From DASVAL01 sp035649575 (GTDB lineage: Bacteria > Planctomycetota > UBA1135 > UBA2386), in contig DASRJH010000189.1 of assembly GCA_035649575.1 (NCBI GenBank), positions 1 to 46,874 on the forward strand: DNA of 46,874 bases, written 5' to 3'. Position numbers and translations under genes: made by a program. Shown piece by piece: positions 8,367-15,978 of the stretch; position 1 is the stretch's first letter; each line of letters opens with the position of its first letter. Under the pieces are notes generated by a model that did not search any database, was not told the DNA's origin, and saw only the letters and a list, made by a program, of their open reading frames with translations.

Positions 8367-9556
8367 GGCAAGAAGCTCCGGAACAACACGACGGCGTTGT
8401 TGCCGCCGAACGCGAGGTTGGTCGACAACCCGACGTTCTGCGCGGGCAGCGCGCGCGCTTGCTCTGTGACCACGTCGAGACCGAGCGCGGGATCGGCAGC
8501 TTCGTCGCCGGCCGTCGGCGGCACGAGCCGATGGACGATCGACAACACCGTGAACACCGCTTCGATGCCGCCCGCCGCGCCGAGCAGGTGTCCGACGAGG
8601 CTCTTCGTCGAGGTCACGGGGATGTGGGCGCTGCGCGCGCCGAACACGGCGTGCATCGCCTTGCTCTCGGCGTCGTCGTTGTGCGGCGTGCCGGTGCCGT
8701 GTGCGTTAACGAAGGTCACGGCGTCAGGCGCGAGCCGCGCTGCCTGCAGCGCATTGCCGATCGCGGCCGCGGCGCCAACCGGATCGGGCGCCGACACGTG
8801 GTGGGCATCGCACGAGAGTCCCGCGCCTGCGAGCTCGCAGAGGATCGCGGCACCGCGCTTCCTCGCGTGGTCGAGCGTCTCGAGCAGCAGGACGCCGGCG
8901 CCTTCCCCGAGCGAGAGCCCCGCGCGCGACTGCCGGAACGGCCGCGTCGGCCGCGCATCGACGGCGCGCAGGCTGTTGAAGCCCGCGTAGGTTGTTTCGC
9001 AGAGCTCGTCGGCGCCGCCGGCCACCGCGAGGTCGACCTCGCCGCTCTGCAGCGCGTCGAGCGCCGCCGCGAGCGCGACGTTCGCCGACGTGCACGCGGT
9101 CGAGAAGGTCACGACGGGGCCCTGCACCGCGAGCGTCCTCGCGACGGCGGTGCCGGGGCCGTCGTTCTGCTGCGCCGCGAGCGGCGCCAGGCGGCCCTCG
9201 CGGTGCTGCAGCAACTCGGCGAGGAACTGCTCCGCTTCGAAGAGCGCACCGGTGCTGCTGCCGAAGAACACGCCGGCGCGCGGCGATTGCAGCACTTGCC
9301 GTGGAGCGCTGCGCACGGCCTCGGCGGCCGCGGTGCACGCGAACCGTTCGGTGCGCGAGAGGTTGCGGCCGGGCGTGAGCACTGCGTCCGCGGGCACCTC
9401 GGCGGCGATCGCCGTGCGGTGGCTCGCGGTCGAGAACAGTCCGAGCGGGCCGATGCCGGCCCGGCCACCGAGTGCCTGCTGCCAATGGCGATCCACACCC
9501 ACACCGAGGCTGCTCACGGCGCCGAGCCCCGTGACGACCACCCTCGGCGTGCTCAC
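8363..9556 (-). CDS. Beta-ketoacyl-ACP synthase (FabF-like, catalytically complete)
   Basis: This 397-aa condensing enzyme has all catalytic residues visible: Cys155 in FSTACTSA, His286 in NAHGTGT, and Lys318/His323 in KSLVGHLLGAAGG. It would catalyse decarboxylative Claisen condensation of malonyl-ACP with an acyl chain in the cytoplasm, probably as a heterodimer with the downstream chain-length factor. The start is the GTG at 9556, which overlaps the TGA of the ACP remnant (GTGA). The first 40 codons are duplicated at 15465-15584, and a further piece of that stump at 14435-14507. The functional ACP of the set now lies at 15581-15889. Confidence 0.92.
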   Translation of the reverse strand: MSTPRVVVTGLGAVSSLGVGVDRHWQQALGGRAGIGPLGLFSTASHRTAIAAEVPADAVLTPGRNLSRTERFACTAAAEAVRSAPRQVLQSPRAGVFFGSSTGALFEAEQFLAELLQHREGRLAPLAAQQNDGPGTAVARTLAVQGPVVTFSTACTSANVALAAALDALQSGEVDLAVAGGADELCETTYAGFNSLRAVDARPTRPFRQSRAGLSLGEGAGVLLLETLDHARKRGAAILCELAGAGLSCDAHHVSAPDPVGAAAAIGNALQAARLAPDAVTFVNAHGTGTPHNDDAESKAMHAVFGARSAHIPVTSTKSLVGHLLGAAGGIEAVFTVLSIVHRLVPPTAGDEAADPALGLDVVTEQARALPAQNVGLSTNLAFGGNNAVVLFRSFLP

Positions 9557-9706
9557 GCGCTCTGTTCCCGCGGCGCCGGCGCGGGGAGCGGCGCGAGGTT
9601 GAGCCTCTGCACGATCATGGCCTCCAGCTGGCCCGTGGTCACCCGCATGGTCATGTCGGCAGTCAGTGTAGCTGTCGCTCTGCGAGGCGCCATGGTGCGG
9701 TGGTGG
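9437..9706. repeat. Left copy of the KS/ACP junction duplication
   Basis: This segment contains KS codons 1-40, both ends of an ACP gene and 52 bp of ACP upstream sequence (48 of 52 identical to the other copy). It repeats in direct orientation at 15465-15941. The left copy lacks 207 bp from the middle of the ACP gene. The two copies bracket about 5.8 kb of unrelated genes. Confidence 0.88.
9553..9654 (-). pseudogene. Acyl carrier protein remnant, 69 codons deleted in frame
   Basis: A 33-codon frame starts MTMRVTTGQLEAMIVQRLNL and ends PAPAPREQSA. These are the N- and C-terminal ends of the intact ACP at 15581-15889, joined after an in-frame loss of 69 codons. The lost part includes the DSV phosphopantetheine site, so it cannot carry an acyl chain. 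The stop still overlaps the KS start as GTGA. The tiny frame may therefore still act as a translated leader that delivers ribosomes to KS; that is inference. Confidence 0.85.
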
Positions 9707-10158
9707 CTGGGCGTGCCTGCGGCGCGTCGGCGCAGCGGCTTTGCCGCGACGGGGCGGCGCAGCGTGGCGGAGCGGGACCGTTGCAAAGCACACCGGTGCG
9801 CCGACCCTCCTGGTTGTCGTACCCGCAAGGGCGAAACGCGCGCAAGTTGCGCGTAGTCGCGGTGCAGCACTTCGAGATCGTGGCGAAGAGCGCACGTTGC
9901 GATGAGGCAGTCCGCAGCTGAGCGGATCGTGGTGCCCGCTGCACGGGCAGTCCGGTAGAGCTGCGCAGCTTCCAGCCAGACGTCGATCGGCATCGGCGAC
10001 TCGAATGCGCCGCCCGACACCCCACGGGGCATGACGATGGGCATGGTGTTTGCCGCCATTCCGCGCCAGCCTCGCGATCCAGGCGATGCCGCTCCATTTC
10101 GACGGAATCGCGACGCGCTGCCGGCGACAATCCGACGTCTCCGTCGACCGAGGTTCCC
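9655..10158. other. 504-bp stretch without an intact gene
   Basis: The left 52 bp are the duplicated ACP upstream region (to 9706). Positions 9820-10020 hold a PIN-domain remnant on the minus strand. Between 9707 and 9820 the minus frame stays open but looks like nothing known. From about 10021 to 10158 I see only the leader of the beta-helix gene, with a GAGG site just before its ATG. No promoter box could be assigned. Confidence 0.6.
9820..10020 (-). pseudogene. C-terminal half of a VapC-type PIN-domain toxin
   Basis: Read from 10020 downwards the frame gives VSGGAFESPMPIDVWLEAAQ, then LYRTARAAGTTIRSAADCLI, then ATCALRHDLEVLHRDYAQLA, ending RVSPLRV. This matches the second half of VapC PIN ribonucleases: an EAAxLYRxxRxxGxTIRSxxDCLIAxxAL core with its acidic Asp, LHxDxDF (here LHRDYAQLA), and a terminal LRV. 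The N-terminal half with the DTSVWID-type motif is absent; upstream is the antisense of the beta-helix gene leader. No VapB antitoxin is seen. It is a dead fragment at the left edge of inserted block B. Confidence 0.75.
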
Positions 10159-11361
10159 ATGCGAGTCCTCCGCTCTGCTGCCCTGTTGTCCTTTTCGCTC
10201 TTCTGTGCAGTCGCCGCCACGAGTCAGAGCGTGCTCGTCGTCGGACCAGGCGGCTACGCCACGATCCAGGATGCGGTCGACGCAGCCAGCAACGGCGACA
10301 TCGTGCGCATCGCACCCGGCACCTACGGTGTGTTCCAGCTCTCCGGCAAGGGTCTGACCTTGATCGCCGACCAGCCGGGCACCGTGCGCATCCGGAACCT
10401 GTCCACGGGCGGGAACGTCGTGGCGATCGACCTCAACCCCAGCCTGCAACTGCGGCTCGTCGACCTGGTCTTCGAAACCGACCCGGCGATCGGAGACCTG
10501 ATCGTGTCGATCGGCTACGGCATCACGTCGATCGAGGGCTGCACGTTCGTCGGCGGCATGTTGCCGGTGCTGCACGTCGGCTTCAACGCAGCGCTGGTCA
10601 TGCGCCGCTGCCAGCTGCAAGGCAGCTCCGATGCACCGATGCGCGTGACCAGTTCCGCGCACTTGTTGGCATCGCAGTGCACGTTCACCGGTGGCCCGGT
10701 ATTGGGCCTCTCCACGTCGGGTGCCGCGCTGCGCGTGGATGCGGCGAGTGCCTTCCTGTCGAACTGCACTCTGACCGGCGGCTCGTACGTTGGCCCTGCA
10801 TTCGCGTATGGGGCCGGGCCAGGTCTGCTGTGCGACATCCCGGCCAGGCTGTGGGTGGTCGACTGCACGGTCCGAGGCGGCGACAGCAGCGTCGCCAACG
10901 TTCCGCCCGGCCCTGCGATTGCCAACGGCGGTTGGACCAGCTACCACCGCGGCACGCTGCTCGGCGGCATCGGTCCGACCGGGCAGGCGGTCGCGATCCC
11001 GGGGCCGTCGCTGGCGGAGCCGCTGCTCGGAGTGACGAGTTCGCCGACGGAGCTGCAACTGGGCGCGAACTTCGACGTGGTGCTCCGAGGCGCACCGGGG
11101 GACATCTTGGTCACGTTCGGCACGACCGAGCTGCAGCCACTCCAGGTCGTGCCCATCCTCGCCCAGCCGCTGCTCGGCTTCCTCGCGCCCACGGGCATCG
11201 TCGTCGATGCCGCGATCGCCGGACCGACGGGCGTCGTGTCGTACTCGTTCTTGGTGCCGAATACGCCGGCCATCCGCCACCTCGCGGTGTGGTTCCGCGC
11301 GATCGACCTCGCGACGTGGCCGCTGCAGGCGTCGGCGATCGTCGGCGGGGTGATCCGCTGA
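10159..11361 (+). CDS. Secreted right-handed beta-helix protein
   Basis: This 400-aa protein has a signal peptide (MRVLRSAALLSFSLFCAVAA, cleavage after TSQS or nearby). Next comes the usual opening of a pectate-lyase-fold repeat protein: VVGPGGYATIQDAVDAASNGDIVRI and PGTYGVF. Repeated short strands such as IEGCTFVGG, MRRCQLQGS, ASQCTFTGG and SNCTLTGG follow to about residue 270. The last 110 residues form a separate beta-rich tail like those of neighbouring surface proteins. No catalytic residues of pectate lyases are evident, so the fold is better supported than any enzymatic activity. The start has GAGG about six bases upstream. It lies in inserted block B, 184 bp before the Kelch-like gene on the same strand. 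Confidence 0.8.
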   Translation: MRVLRSAALLSFSLFCAVAATSQSVLVVGPGGYATIQDAVDAASNGDIVRIAPGTYGVFQLSGKGLTLIADQPGTVRIRNLSTGGNVVAIDLNPSLQLRLVDLVFETDPAIGDLIVSIGYGITSIEGCTFVGGMLPVLHVGFNAALVMRRCQLQGSSDAPMRVTSSAHLLASQCTFTGGPVLGLSTSGAALRVDAASAFLSNCTLTGGSYVGPAFAYGAGPGLLCDIPARLWVVDCTVRGGDSSVANVPPGPAIANGGWTSYHRGTLLGGIGPTGQAVAIPGPSLAEPLLGVTSSPTELQLGANFDVVLRGAPGDILVTFGTTELQPLQVVPILAQPLLGFLAPTGIVVDAAIAGPTGVVSYSFLVPNTPAIRHLAVWFRAIDLATWPLQASAIVGGVIR

Positions 11362-11545
11362 CTGCATGCGGCGGCTGACGTCAGGTGCGCGGTTCCTACA
11401 CGCTTGGTCGGCTGGTTGTCCCATCGACGGGCACGATGTTCCGGTAGACTCGCGGCCACTCCGCAGCGGCTCGTGCCGGTCTGCGAGTTGCTGGTCGGCG
11501 CGCTCCGGCATCCTTCCCTCACTGCATCCCACAGTCTCTCCGCCC

Positions 11546-13726
11546 ATGCTCTCACGCTCGCTGTTGCTCGCATCGCTCACGCTGGCATTGCTGTCGTCGA
11601 CGCACGCCCGCGCGCAGGCGCAGTGGCGAACGGTGCCGCACACGCCGCCATTCGCTGCGGCGATGACCTGGGACGGCGGCCTCGGCGCGCCCGTGATGCT
11701 CGGCGGCGACCCCTGGGCCAGCTCGTTCCAGCAGGTCTACGGGCCCGGCGGCCGGATCAGCACGCTGCCCGTGCCCGTCTACCAGCCGTCACTCGCCTAT
11801 GACCCGGGGCGCAACGTGCTCGTCCTGATTGGCGATGTCGGCGGTGCGTTGACGATCTTCGAGGGCCGCGAGCAGTGGACCATGGTCCCTGCACCTTCGG
11901 TGAGCGGGCTCACCGGGGCCGTCGTGGTGCACGACCCGACTCGCGCGACCAACGTGATCGCCGGCTACTCGGGACAGCAGCTGCGGTTCTTCGACTGGGA
12001 CGGCACGACCGCCGCGCTACGCCTGCAGGTGTCGCGCGTCGGCGGGTGGGCGCTGCGTGCGATCCACCACGCGGGCCAGGGCCGCGTCTGGCTGCTCGAG
12101 AGCCTCGGCCCGTTGCGGATGACTTCAGCGTACGACGGCACGACGCTGCTGCCGCTGCCGGGCACGCCGCCGCAGATCGCACACATGCGCCACGCCTACG
12201 ACGCGGTCGGCAACCGACTGATCGCGTTCGGCGGCTACAACGGCATCCTGATCTCGCCGGACAACGTCAACCAGGTGACGTGGGCGTTCGACGGCATCGC
12301 GTGGACGTCGCTGGGCACCAGCGCGATGCAGCCGGGCAATGGGCATGCGTGCACGAATCCGCAGACCGGACGCGTCGTCGCGCACGCCGAGCTGTTGCTG
12401 CAGGGCTCGCTGTGGCGCCCCCGGCCGGCGCTGCACGAGTGGAATGGCTCCGGCTGGAGCGTCGTGCCCGGCAGCGAGAGCCCCACGATGCTGCGCGATC
12501 CGAACGACAGCATCGAGGCGCAACTGGACCCGACCACGGGGCGCGCTTTGGTCGGCATCACCTACAACAGCTACTACACCTACTACGGGTACGACCCCCG
12601 GGTTTGGTACGAGTGGGACGAGCAGGGCTTCGTTCCTGCGTTGCCCCCGCCCGGCGTGCTCATCGGGTTCCACGAAGGCGTCGGTCGGCACGTGGCCTTC
12701 ACGTATGTCGCCGGACAGCCGCGCACGTACCACCGCGTCGGCGGCGTGTGGACGCTCGTCGCGACCAGCGGCCCGCCTACGGGTCCCTTCTGGGGCTGGG
12801 CGTGGGACGGGAGCGCGGTGATCCTGTTCGGCTCGCGCATCGTGTCGTCGGGGCCGCCGCTGCCGGAGACCTGGGCGTGGGACGGCCAGCAGTGGATGCA
12901 GCGCACACCGGCGAACTCGCCGACCGCGCGGTTCTCCCCGAAGATGGTCTTCGACGCCGCGCGCCGGCGCGTCGTGCTGTTCGGCGGCGCGTGGGGCCAA
13001 CCGCTCGCCGACACGTGGGAGTGGGACGGGGTCGACTGGAGCCAGCGGGCGCAGGGACCGATGTCGCCGCCGCAGAGCCAACTGTACACGATGCATTGGC
13101 ATGCGAAGCGCGCGCGCACCGTGCTGCACCTTCCCCAAGGCACCGCGCCCGCGGCGGTCTGGGAGTGGGACGGCAGCGCGTGGCAGTCGCAGAGCGTGCT
13201 CGGCACGGCCTTACCCGCCGGCGCAGTGGGTCTGTTCCCGACGGCGAGCGGGGAGCTGCTGCGCGTCGGCCTCGGCGTCGACCGCTACGACTCGGCGTTC
13301 CCGGCGAGCTACGGCGCGATCGGCGCCGGCTGCGCGGGCAGCGCCGGCGTGCCGACGCTTGCGACGGCGCTGCACGACCAGCCGTGGCTCGGCGACTGGA
13401 TCACCGTGCGCGTCGGCGCCTTGCCGCCGACAGCAGGGGCGGTGTTCCTGCTGACCGGGTTCAGCACGACGTCGTGGGCCGGCGTGCCGCTGCCGTTGGC
13501 ACTCGCGCCGCTCGGCGCCGGGCCGTGCGAGCTGCGCGTCGCCGCCGATCTCGTGATCCCGCTGGCGGTCGCGAACGGCCTGGCGACGTGGGCTACCGCG
13601 GTGCCGTGGGAGCCGGCACTCGTGGGGTTCGAGCTGCACCAGCAGGCGCTGGTGCCGGACCCGCCGGCGAACCCGTTCGGCGGGGTGCTCAGCAACGCCG
13701 CGACGCTGCGCATCGGCCGCCGCTGA
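11546..13726 (+). CDS. Secreted Kelch/galactose-oxidase-like beta-propeller protein
   Basis: This 726-aa protein begins at the ATG at 11546 with a signal peptide (MLSRSLLLASLTLALLSSTHARAQ). The frame is open further upstream, but that part is not protein-like. Kelch-type blades are visible: MTWDGGLGAPVMLGG, AFGGYNG, ILFGSRIV, and RVVLFGGAWGQPLADTWEWDG, with the hydrophobic-Gly-Gly and spaced Trp pattern. Residues from about 590 carry the GAGCAGSAG-type C-terminal module shared with the RCC1 protein at 532-2775. No copper ligands of galactose oxidase stand out, so it is probably a binding or structural surface protein. Its place in block B next to another secreted protein suggests they travelled together. 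Confidence 0.8.
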   Translation: MLSRSLLLASLTLALLSSTHARAQAQWRTVPHTPPFAAAMTWDGGLGAPVMLGGDPWASSFQQVYGPGGRISTLPVPVYQPSLAYDPGRNVLVLIGDVGGALTIFEGREQWTMVPAPSVSGLTGAVVVHDPTRATNVIAGYSGQQLRFFDWDGTTAALRLQVSRVGGWALRAIHHAGQGRVWLLESLGPLRMTSAYDGTTLLPLPGTPPQIAHMRHAYDAVGNRLIAFGGYNGILISPDNVNQVTWAFDGIAWTSLGTSAMQPGNGHACTNPQTGRVVAHAELLLQGSLWRPRPALHEWNGSGWSVVPGSESPTMLRDPNDSIEAQLDPTTGRALVGITYNSYYTYYGYDPRVWYEWDEQGFVPALPPPGVLIGFHEGVGRHVAFTYVAGQPRTYHRVGGVWTLVATSGPPTGPFWGWAWDGSAVILFGSRIVSSGPPLPETWAWDGQQWMQRTPANSPTARFSPKMVFDAARRRVVLFGGAWGQPLADTWEWDGVDWSQRAQGPMSPPQSQLYTMHWHAKRARTVLHLPQGTAPAAVWEWDGSAWQSQSVLGTALPAGAVGLFPTASGELLRVGLGVDRYDSAFPASYGAIGAGCAGSAGVPTLATALHDQPWLGDWITVRVGALPPTAGAVFLLTGFSTTSWAGVPLPLALAPLGAGPCELRVAADLVIPLAVANGLATWATAVPWEPALVGFELHQQALVPDPPANPFGGVLSNAATLRIGRR

Positions 13727-13862
13727 CTGTGGGTCGACCGCGCCGTCGGCGCCTTCTGATCGTCGCGCCGAGCGTGTCGCGTCTCAACGCGAGCTTACGA
13801 GGCGCTTACGTGCGGCCTCCGGTCGGTCGGCCACCATGTGGAAACGACCAAAGGAGTCACGC

Positions 13863-14399
13863 ATGAAGAGCCTCGCAGTTCTCTGTTTCGCCGCCGCCCT
13901 GCTCGTTCCGGGCCTGCAGGACCCGAAGCCGCCCGCGCCGTCAGCGCCGCCGCCGATCGCGAATCCGCAGATCGACTACCCCGGGTTCCTCGAGATCGCC
14001 AACAAGGCCGAGAACGTGCGCGCGGCGCGCCGCCTCGGCGAGCCCGAGTTCGCGGCCGCGATGCGCGAGCCCGGCACCGTGCTGCTCGACGCGCGCAGCG
14101 CCGACAAGTACGGCCTGCGGCACATCGCGGGCGCCGTCAGCCTGCCGTTCACCGACTTCACCGCCGCGTCGCTCGCGAAGGCGATCCCCAGCAAGGCCAC
14201 CCGCGTGCTCATCTACTGCAACAACAACTTCGCCGGCGACCAGCGCGCGTTCGAGAGCAAGGCGCCCGCGGCGTCGCTCAACATCTCGACCTACATCGCA
14301 CTCGCGACGTACGGCTACGCGAACGTGTGGGAGCTCGCGCCGAACCTCGACGTCAAGGCCAGCAAGCTCGAGTGGGCCGGCACGGCCGTCGGCAGGTGA
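13863..14399 (+). CDS. Exported single-domain rhodanese-like protein
   Basis: This 178-aa protein starts at the ATG at 13863 with AAAGGAG upstream. An N-terminal signal peptide (MKSLAVLCFAAALLVPGL) and a proline-rich spacer precede a rhodanese domain (about 60-178). The domain has VLLDARSADKYGLRHIAGA, the classic CH2-like box, and the active-site loop LIYCNNNFAGD with Cys119. Rhodaneses move sulfane sulfur through this cysteine. The loop composition here is unusual (Asn-rich), so substrate is unclear. Export implies a periplasmic role. It sits in inserted block B, followed by a KS-derived repeat. Confidence 0.82.
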   Translation: MKSLAVLCFAAALLVPGLQDPKPPAPSAPPPIANPQIDYPGFLEIANKAENVRAARRLGEPEFAAAMREPGTVLLDARSADKYGLRHIAGAVSLPFTDFTAASLAKAIPSKATRVLIYCNNNFAGDQRAFESKAPAASLNISTYIALATYGYANVWELAPNLDVKASKLEWAGTAVGR

Positions 14400-14434
14400 G
14401 CGCCGCAGCCGCGGCAAGCGCGTGACTGCCCACC

Positions 14435-14507
14435 GCGCCGGTGAGTCGCGACGTGCAGGTCCTGGCGGGGAGAGGTGCGCTCACCGTGCGAGGAACCGGA
14501 CGGACTG
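14435..14507. repeat. 73-bp KS-derived direct repeat, copy 1 (partner 15408-15480)
   Basis: The 73-bp segment starting GCGCCGGTGAGTCGCGACGT recurs in the same orientation at 15408-15480, with about three mismatches and two one-base indels. Copy 2 is part of the truncated KS stump, so this is a third dispersed piece of the ketosynthase region. The pair brackets the lipoprotein gene at 14618-15280. The 218-bp gap from 14400 to 14617 holds nothing else I can recognise. Confidence 0.85.
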
Positions 14508-14617
14508 CCCGCGCCAGCGACGTCAGGTGCGTCTCGCCAGCGTCCGTAGCCGCGGGTTCCTCGGCAGGCGTGCGGTTCGGGTGGTCCAAACCGCTGCCTG
14601 GGCCTGCCCGCTCGCCG

Positions 14618-15280
14618 CTACTTCTTCTCGTCCTTGTTCTCGGACTTCTCGGGCGGCGGCGGCCGCGTCGCGGCGATCGCCTTGCTCATCTCGTCGAGGC
14701 CGGTGACGACCGTGGCGATCTTCTTGTTGACCGACGTTGTGCCGCTGTTGATCTCCTTGATCTTGTCATTCACCGAGGCGACGCCGCCCGGATTGAGGTC
14801 GCTCTCGAGGTAGGTGCGCACGTCGACGACGAGCTTCATCCACGGCTCGAACTCCGCCTTGCCGGCGTCGGCCGTCTTGGTCAGGTCCTCGAATTTCGCC
14901 AGCACGGCGTCGCGGCGGTCCGACGCGCGCTTGCGCAGGCTCGCGTCCTGGATGCCGGCCATGCGCTCCTCCCAGGCCTTCGCGAACGTCTCGCGATTGG
15001 CGTCGACGTTGGCGCGCAGCGCGCGCAGGTGATCGCGGTGCGCGATCAGCCCGTCGACGTTGCGGGAGAAGGTCGCATAGGTGGCCTTCATGTCGGCGCC
15101 GTCCTTGGCGACATCCTGCAGCGACGTGTCGACGGCGGTGATCTTGGCCGGCGCGTCCGCGAGTCCCTGCTTAAGGTCGCGCATCGACTGCGCGGCAGCT
15201 TCGGACTTGTCGACACCGGTGGACGCGCAACCGGTCAGGAAGACGAGACAGCCGACGGCGAGAGTGGTGACGGTTTTCAT
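14618..15280 (-). CDS. Helical lipoprotein, probably DUF2959 family
   Basis: This 220-aa protein has a lipoprotein signal (MKTVTTLAVGCLVFLTGCAS, lipobox FLTGC, lipidated Cys about 18). The mature part is almost entirely amphipathic helix, with heptad-like spacing and the motif FEPWMKLVVDVRTYLESDLNPGG near residue 165. That motif matches the general shape of DUF2959 proteins (lipid-anchored coiled coils of unknown function). It ends in a highly charged Lys/Glu/Asp tail. The start is the ATG at 15280; the frame is open upstream without coding character. It is bracketed by the 73-bp KS-derived repeats. Family assignment is from memory of the pattern. Confidence 0.65.
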   Translation of the reverse strand: MKTVTTLAVGCLVFLTGCASTGVDKSEAAAQSMRDLKQGLADAPAKITAVDTSLQDVAKDGADMKATYATFSRNVDGLIAHRDHLRALRANVDANRETFAKAWEERMAGIQDASLRKRASDRRDAVLAKFEDLTKTADAGKAEFEPWMKLVVDVRTYLESDLNPGGVASVNDKIKEINSGTTSVNKKIATVVTGLDEMSKAIAATRPPPPEKSENKDEKK

Positions 15281-15404
15281 GGCTTGCGGCGAACGAACTG
15301 TGCTCCCTTGTGCCCCCCGGATGCTAGCCAGGGGCCGGGCGCTGGACCAACGATCTTCGCTGCCGCCCACCGGCGGGCCAGCCGCCGCACCACCATACCT
15401 CGTG

Positions 15405-15584
15405 TCAGCGCCGGTGAGTCGCGACGTGCAGGTCGTGGCGGGGCAGAGGTGCGCTCACCGTGCGAGGACCGGTCGGACTGATGCCGGTTCGACCGGCGAG
15501 GGCTGCCTGCCACCGGCGGTCGACTCCGACGCCGAGGCTGCTGACTGCGCCGAGCCAGGTGACGACAACCCACGGCGGGTTCAC
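15405..15584 (-). pseudogene. Truncated ketosynthase N-terminal stump
   Basis: A 59-codon frame starts GTG at 15584, overlapping the ACP stop as in the intact arrangement. It reads VNPPWVVVTWLGAVSSLGVG and continues VDRRWQAALAGRTGIS. The first 40 codons align with KS residues 1-40 (about three quarters identical). The frame then diverges and stops at 15405. No catalytic residue is present. It shows that ACP was once directly followed by KS here, before unrelated genes came between them. Confidence 0.85.
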
Positions 15585-15941
15585 GCGCTCTGTTCCCGCG
15601 GCGTTCGCGCGGGCAGCGGCGCTGGTGCGCCTTGCAGGCGCGCGTTGATGAACTCGCAGAGCACGCGGGCCGACGCGAACGCTTCCTTGCCGACCTCGGC
15701 ATCCTGGATCTGGATCCCGTATTCGCTCTCGATCGCGAGCACGAGCTCGAGCGCGTCGACCGAGTCGAGCCCGAGGCCGCCGCCGAACAGCGGGTCCTCG
15801 TCGCGGAGGGACTCGGCGCTGACTCCCTTGAGGTTGAGCTTCTGCACGATCATGGCCTTCAGCTGGCCAGTGGTCACCCGCATGGTCATGTCGGCAGCCA
15901 GTCTAGCTGTCGCCCTGCGAGGCGCCACGGTGCGGTGGTGG
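15465..15941. repeat. Right copy of the KS/ACP junction duplication
   Basis: It contains the first 40 KS codons, a complete ACP gene and 52 bp of upstream sequence. It is direct-repeat partner to 9437-9706, which keeps the full KS gene but only the ends of ACP. The reciprocal damage leaves one functional copy of each gene. Confidence 0.88.
15581..15889 (-). CDS. Acyl carrier protein (intact copy)
   Basis: This 102-aa carrier protein has the phosphopantetheine attachment motif GLGLDSVDALEL (Ser43), followed by the helix III region ESEYGIQIQDAEVG. It is slightly long for an ACP because of a Pro/Ala/Arg tail (LQGAPAPLPARTPREQ). It would carry growing acyl chains for the KS/CLF pair in the cytoplasm. 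Two candidate starts exist, ATG at 15889 and 15883; neither has a clear ribosome-binding site. Its stop overlaps the GTG of the dead KS stump, the ancestral coupling. It is now separated from the working KS gene by 6 kb. The FUN14 gene is 89 bp upstream on the same strand. Confidence 0.92.
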   Translation of the reverse strand: MTMRVTTGQLKAMIVQKLNLKGVSAESLRDEDPLFGGGLGLDSVDALELVLAIESEYGIQIQDAEVGKEAFASARVLCEFINARLQGAPAPLPARTPREQSA

Positions 15942-15978
15942 TAGCGCTCCCTGCGCGGCGCCTGGCGCCGCGCGGCGC

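Noticed and set aside
532..15941. Insertion sequence or transposon carrying the two surface-protein blocks
   Set aside because: No transposase, integrase, resolvase or short terminal inverted repeats are visible. The flanking repeats are pieces of host genes, which points to recombination, not to a classical transposon.
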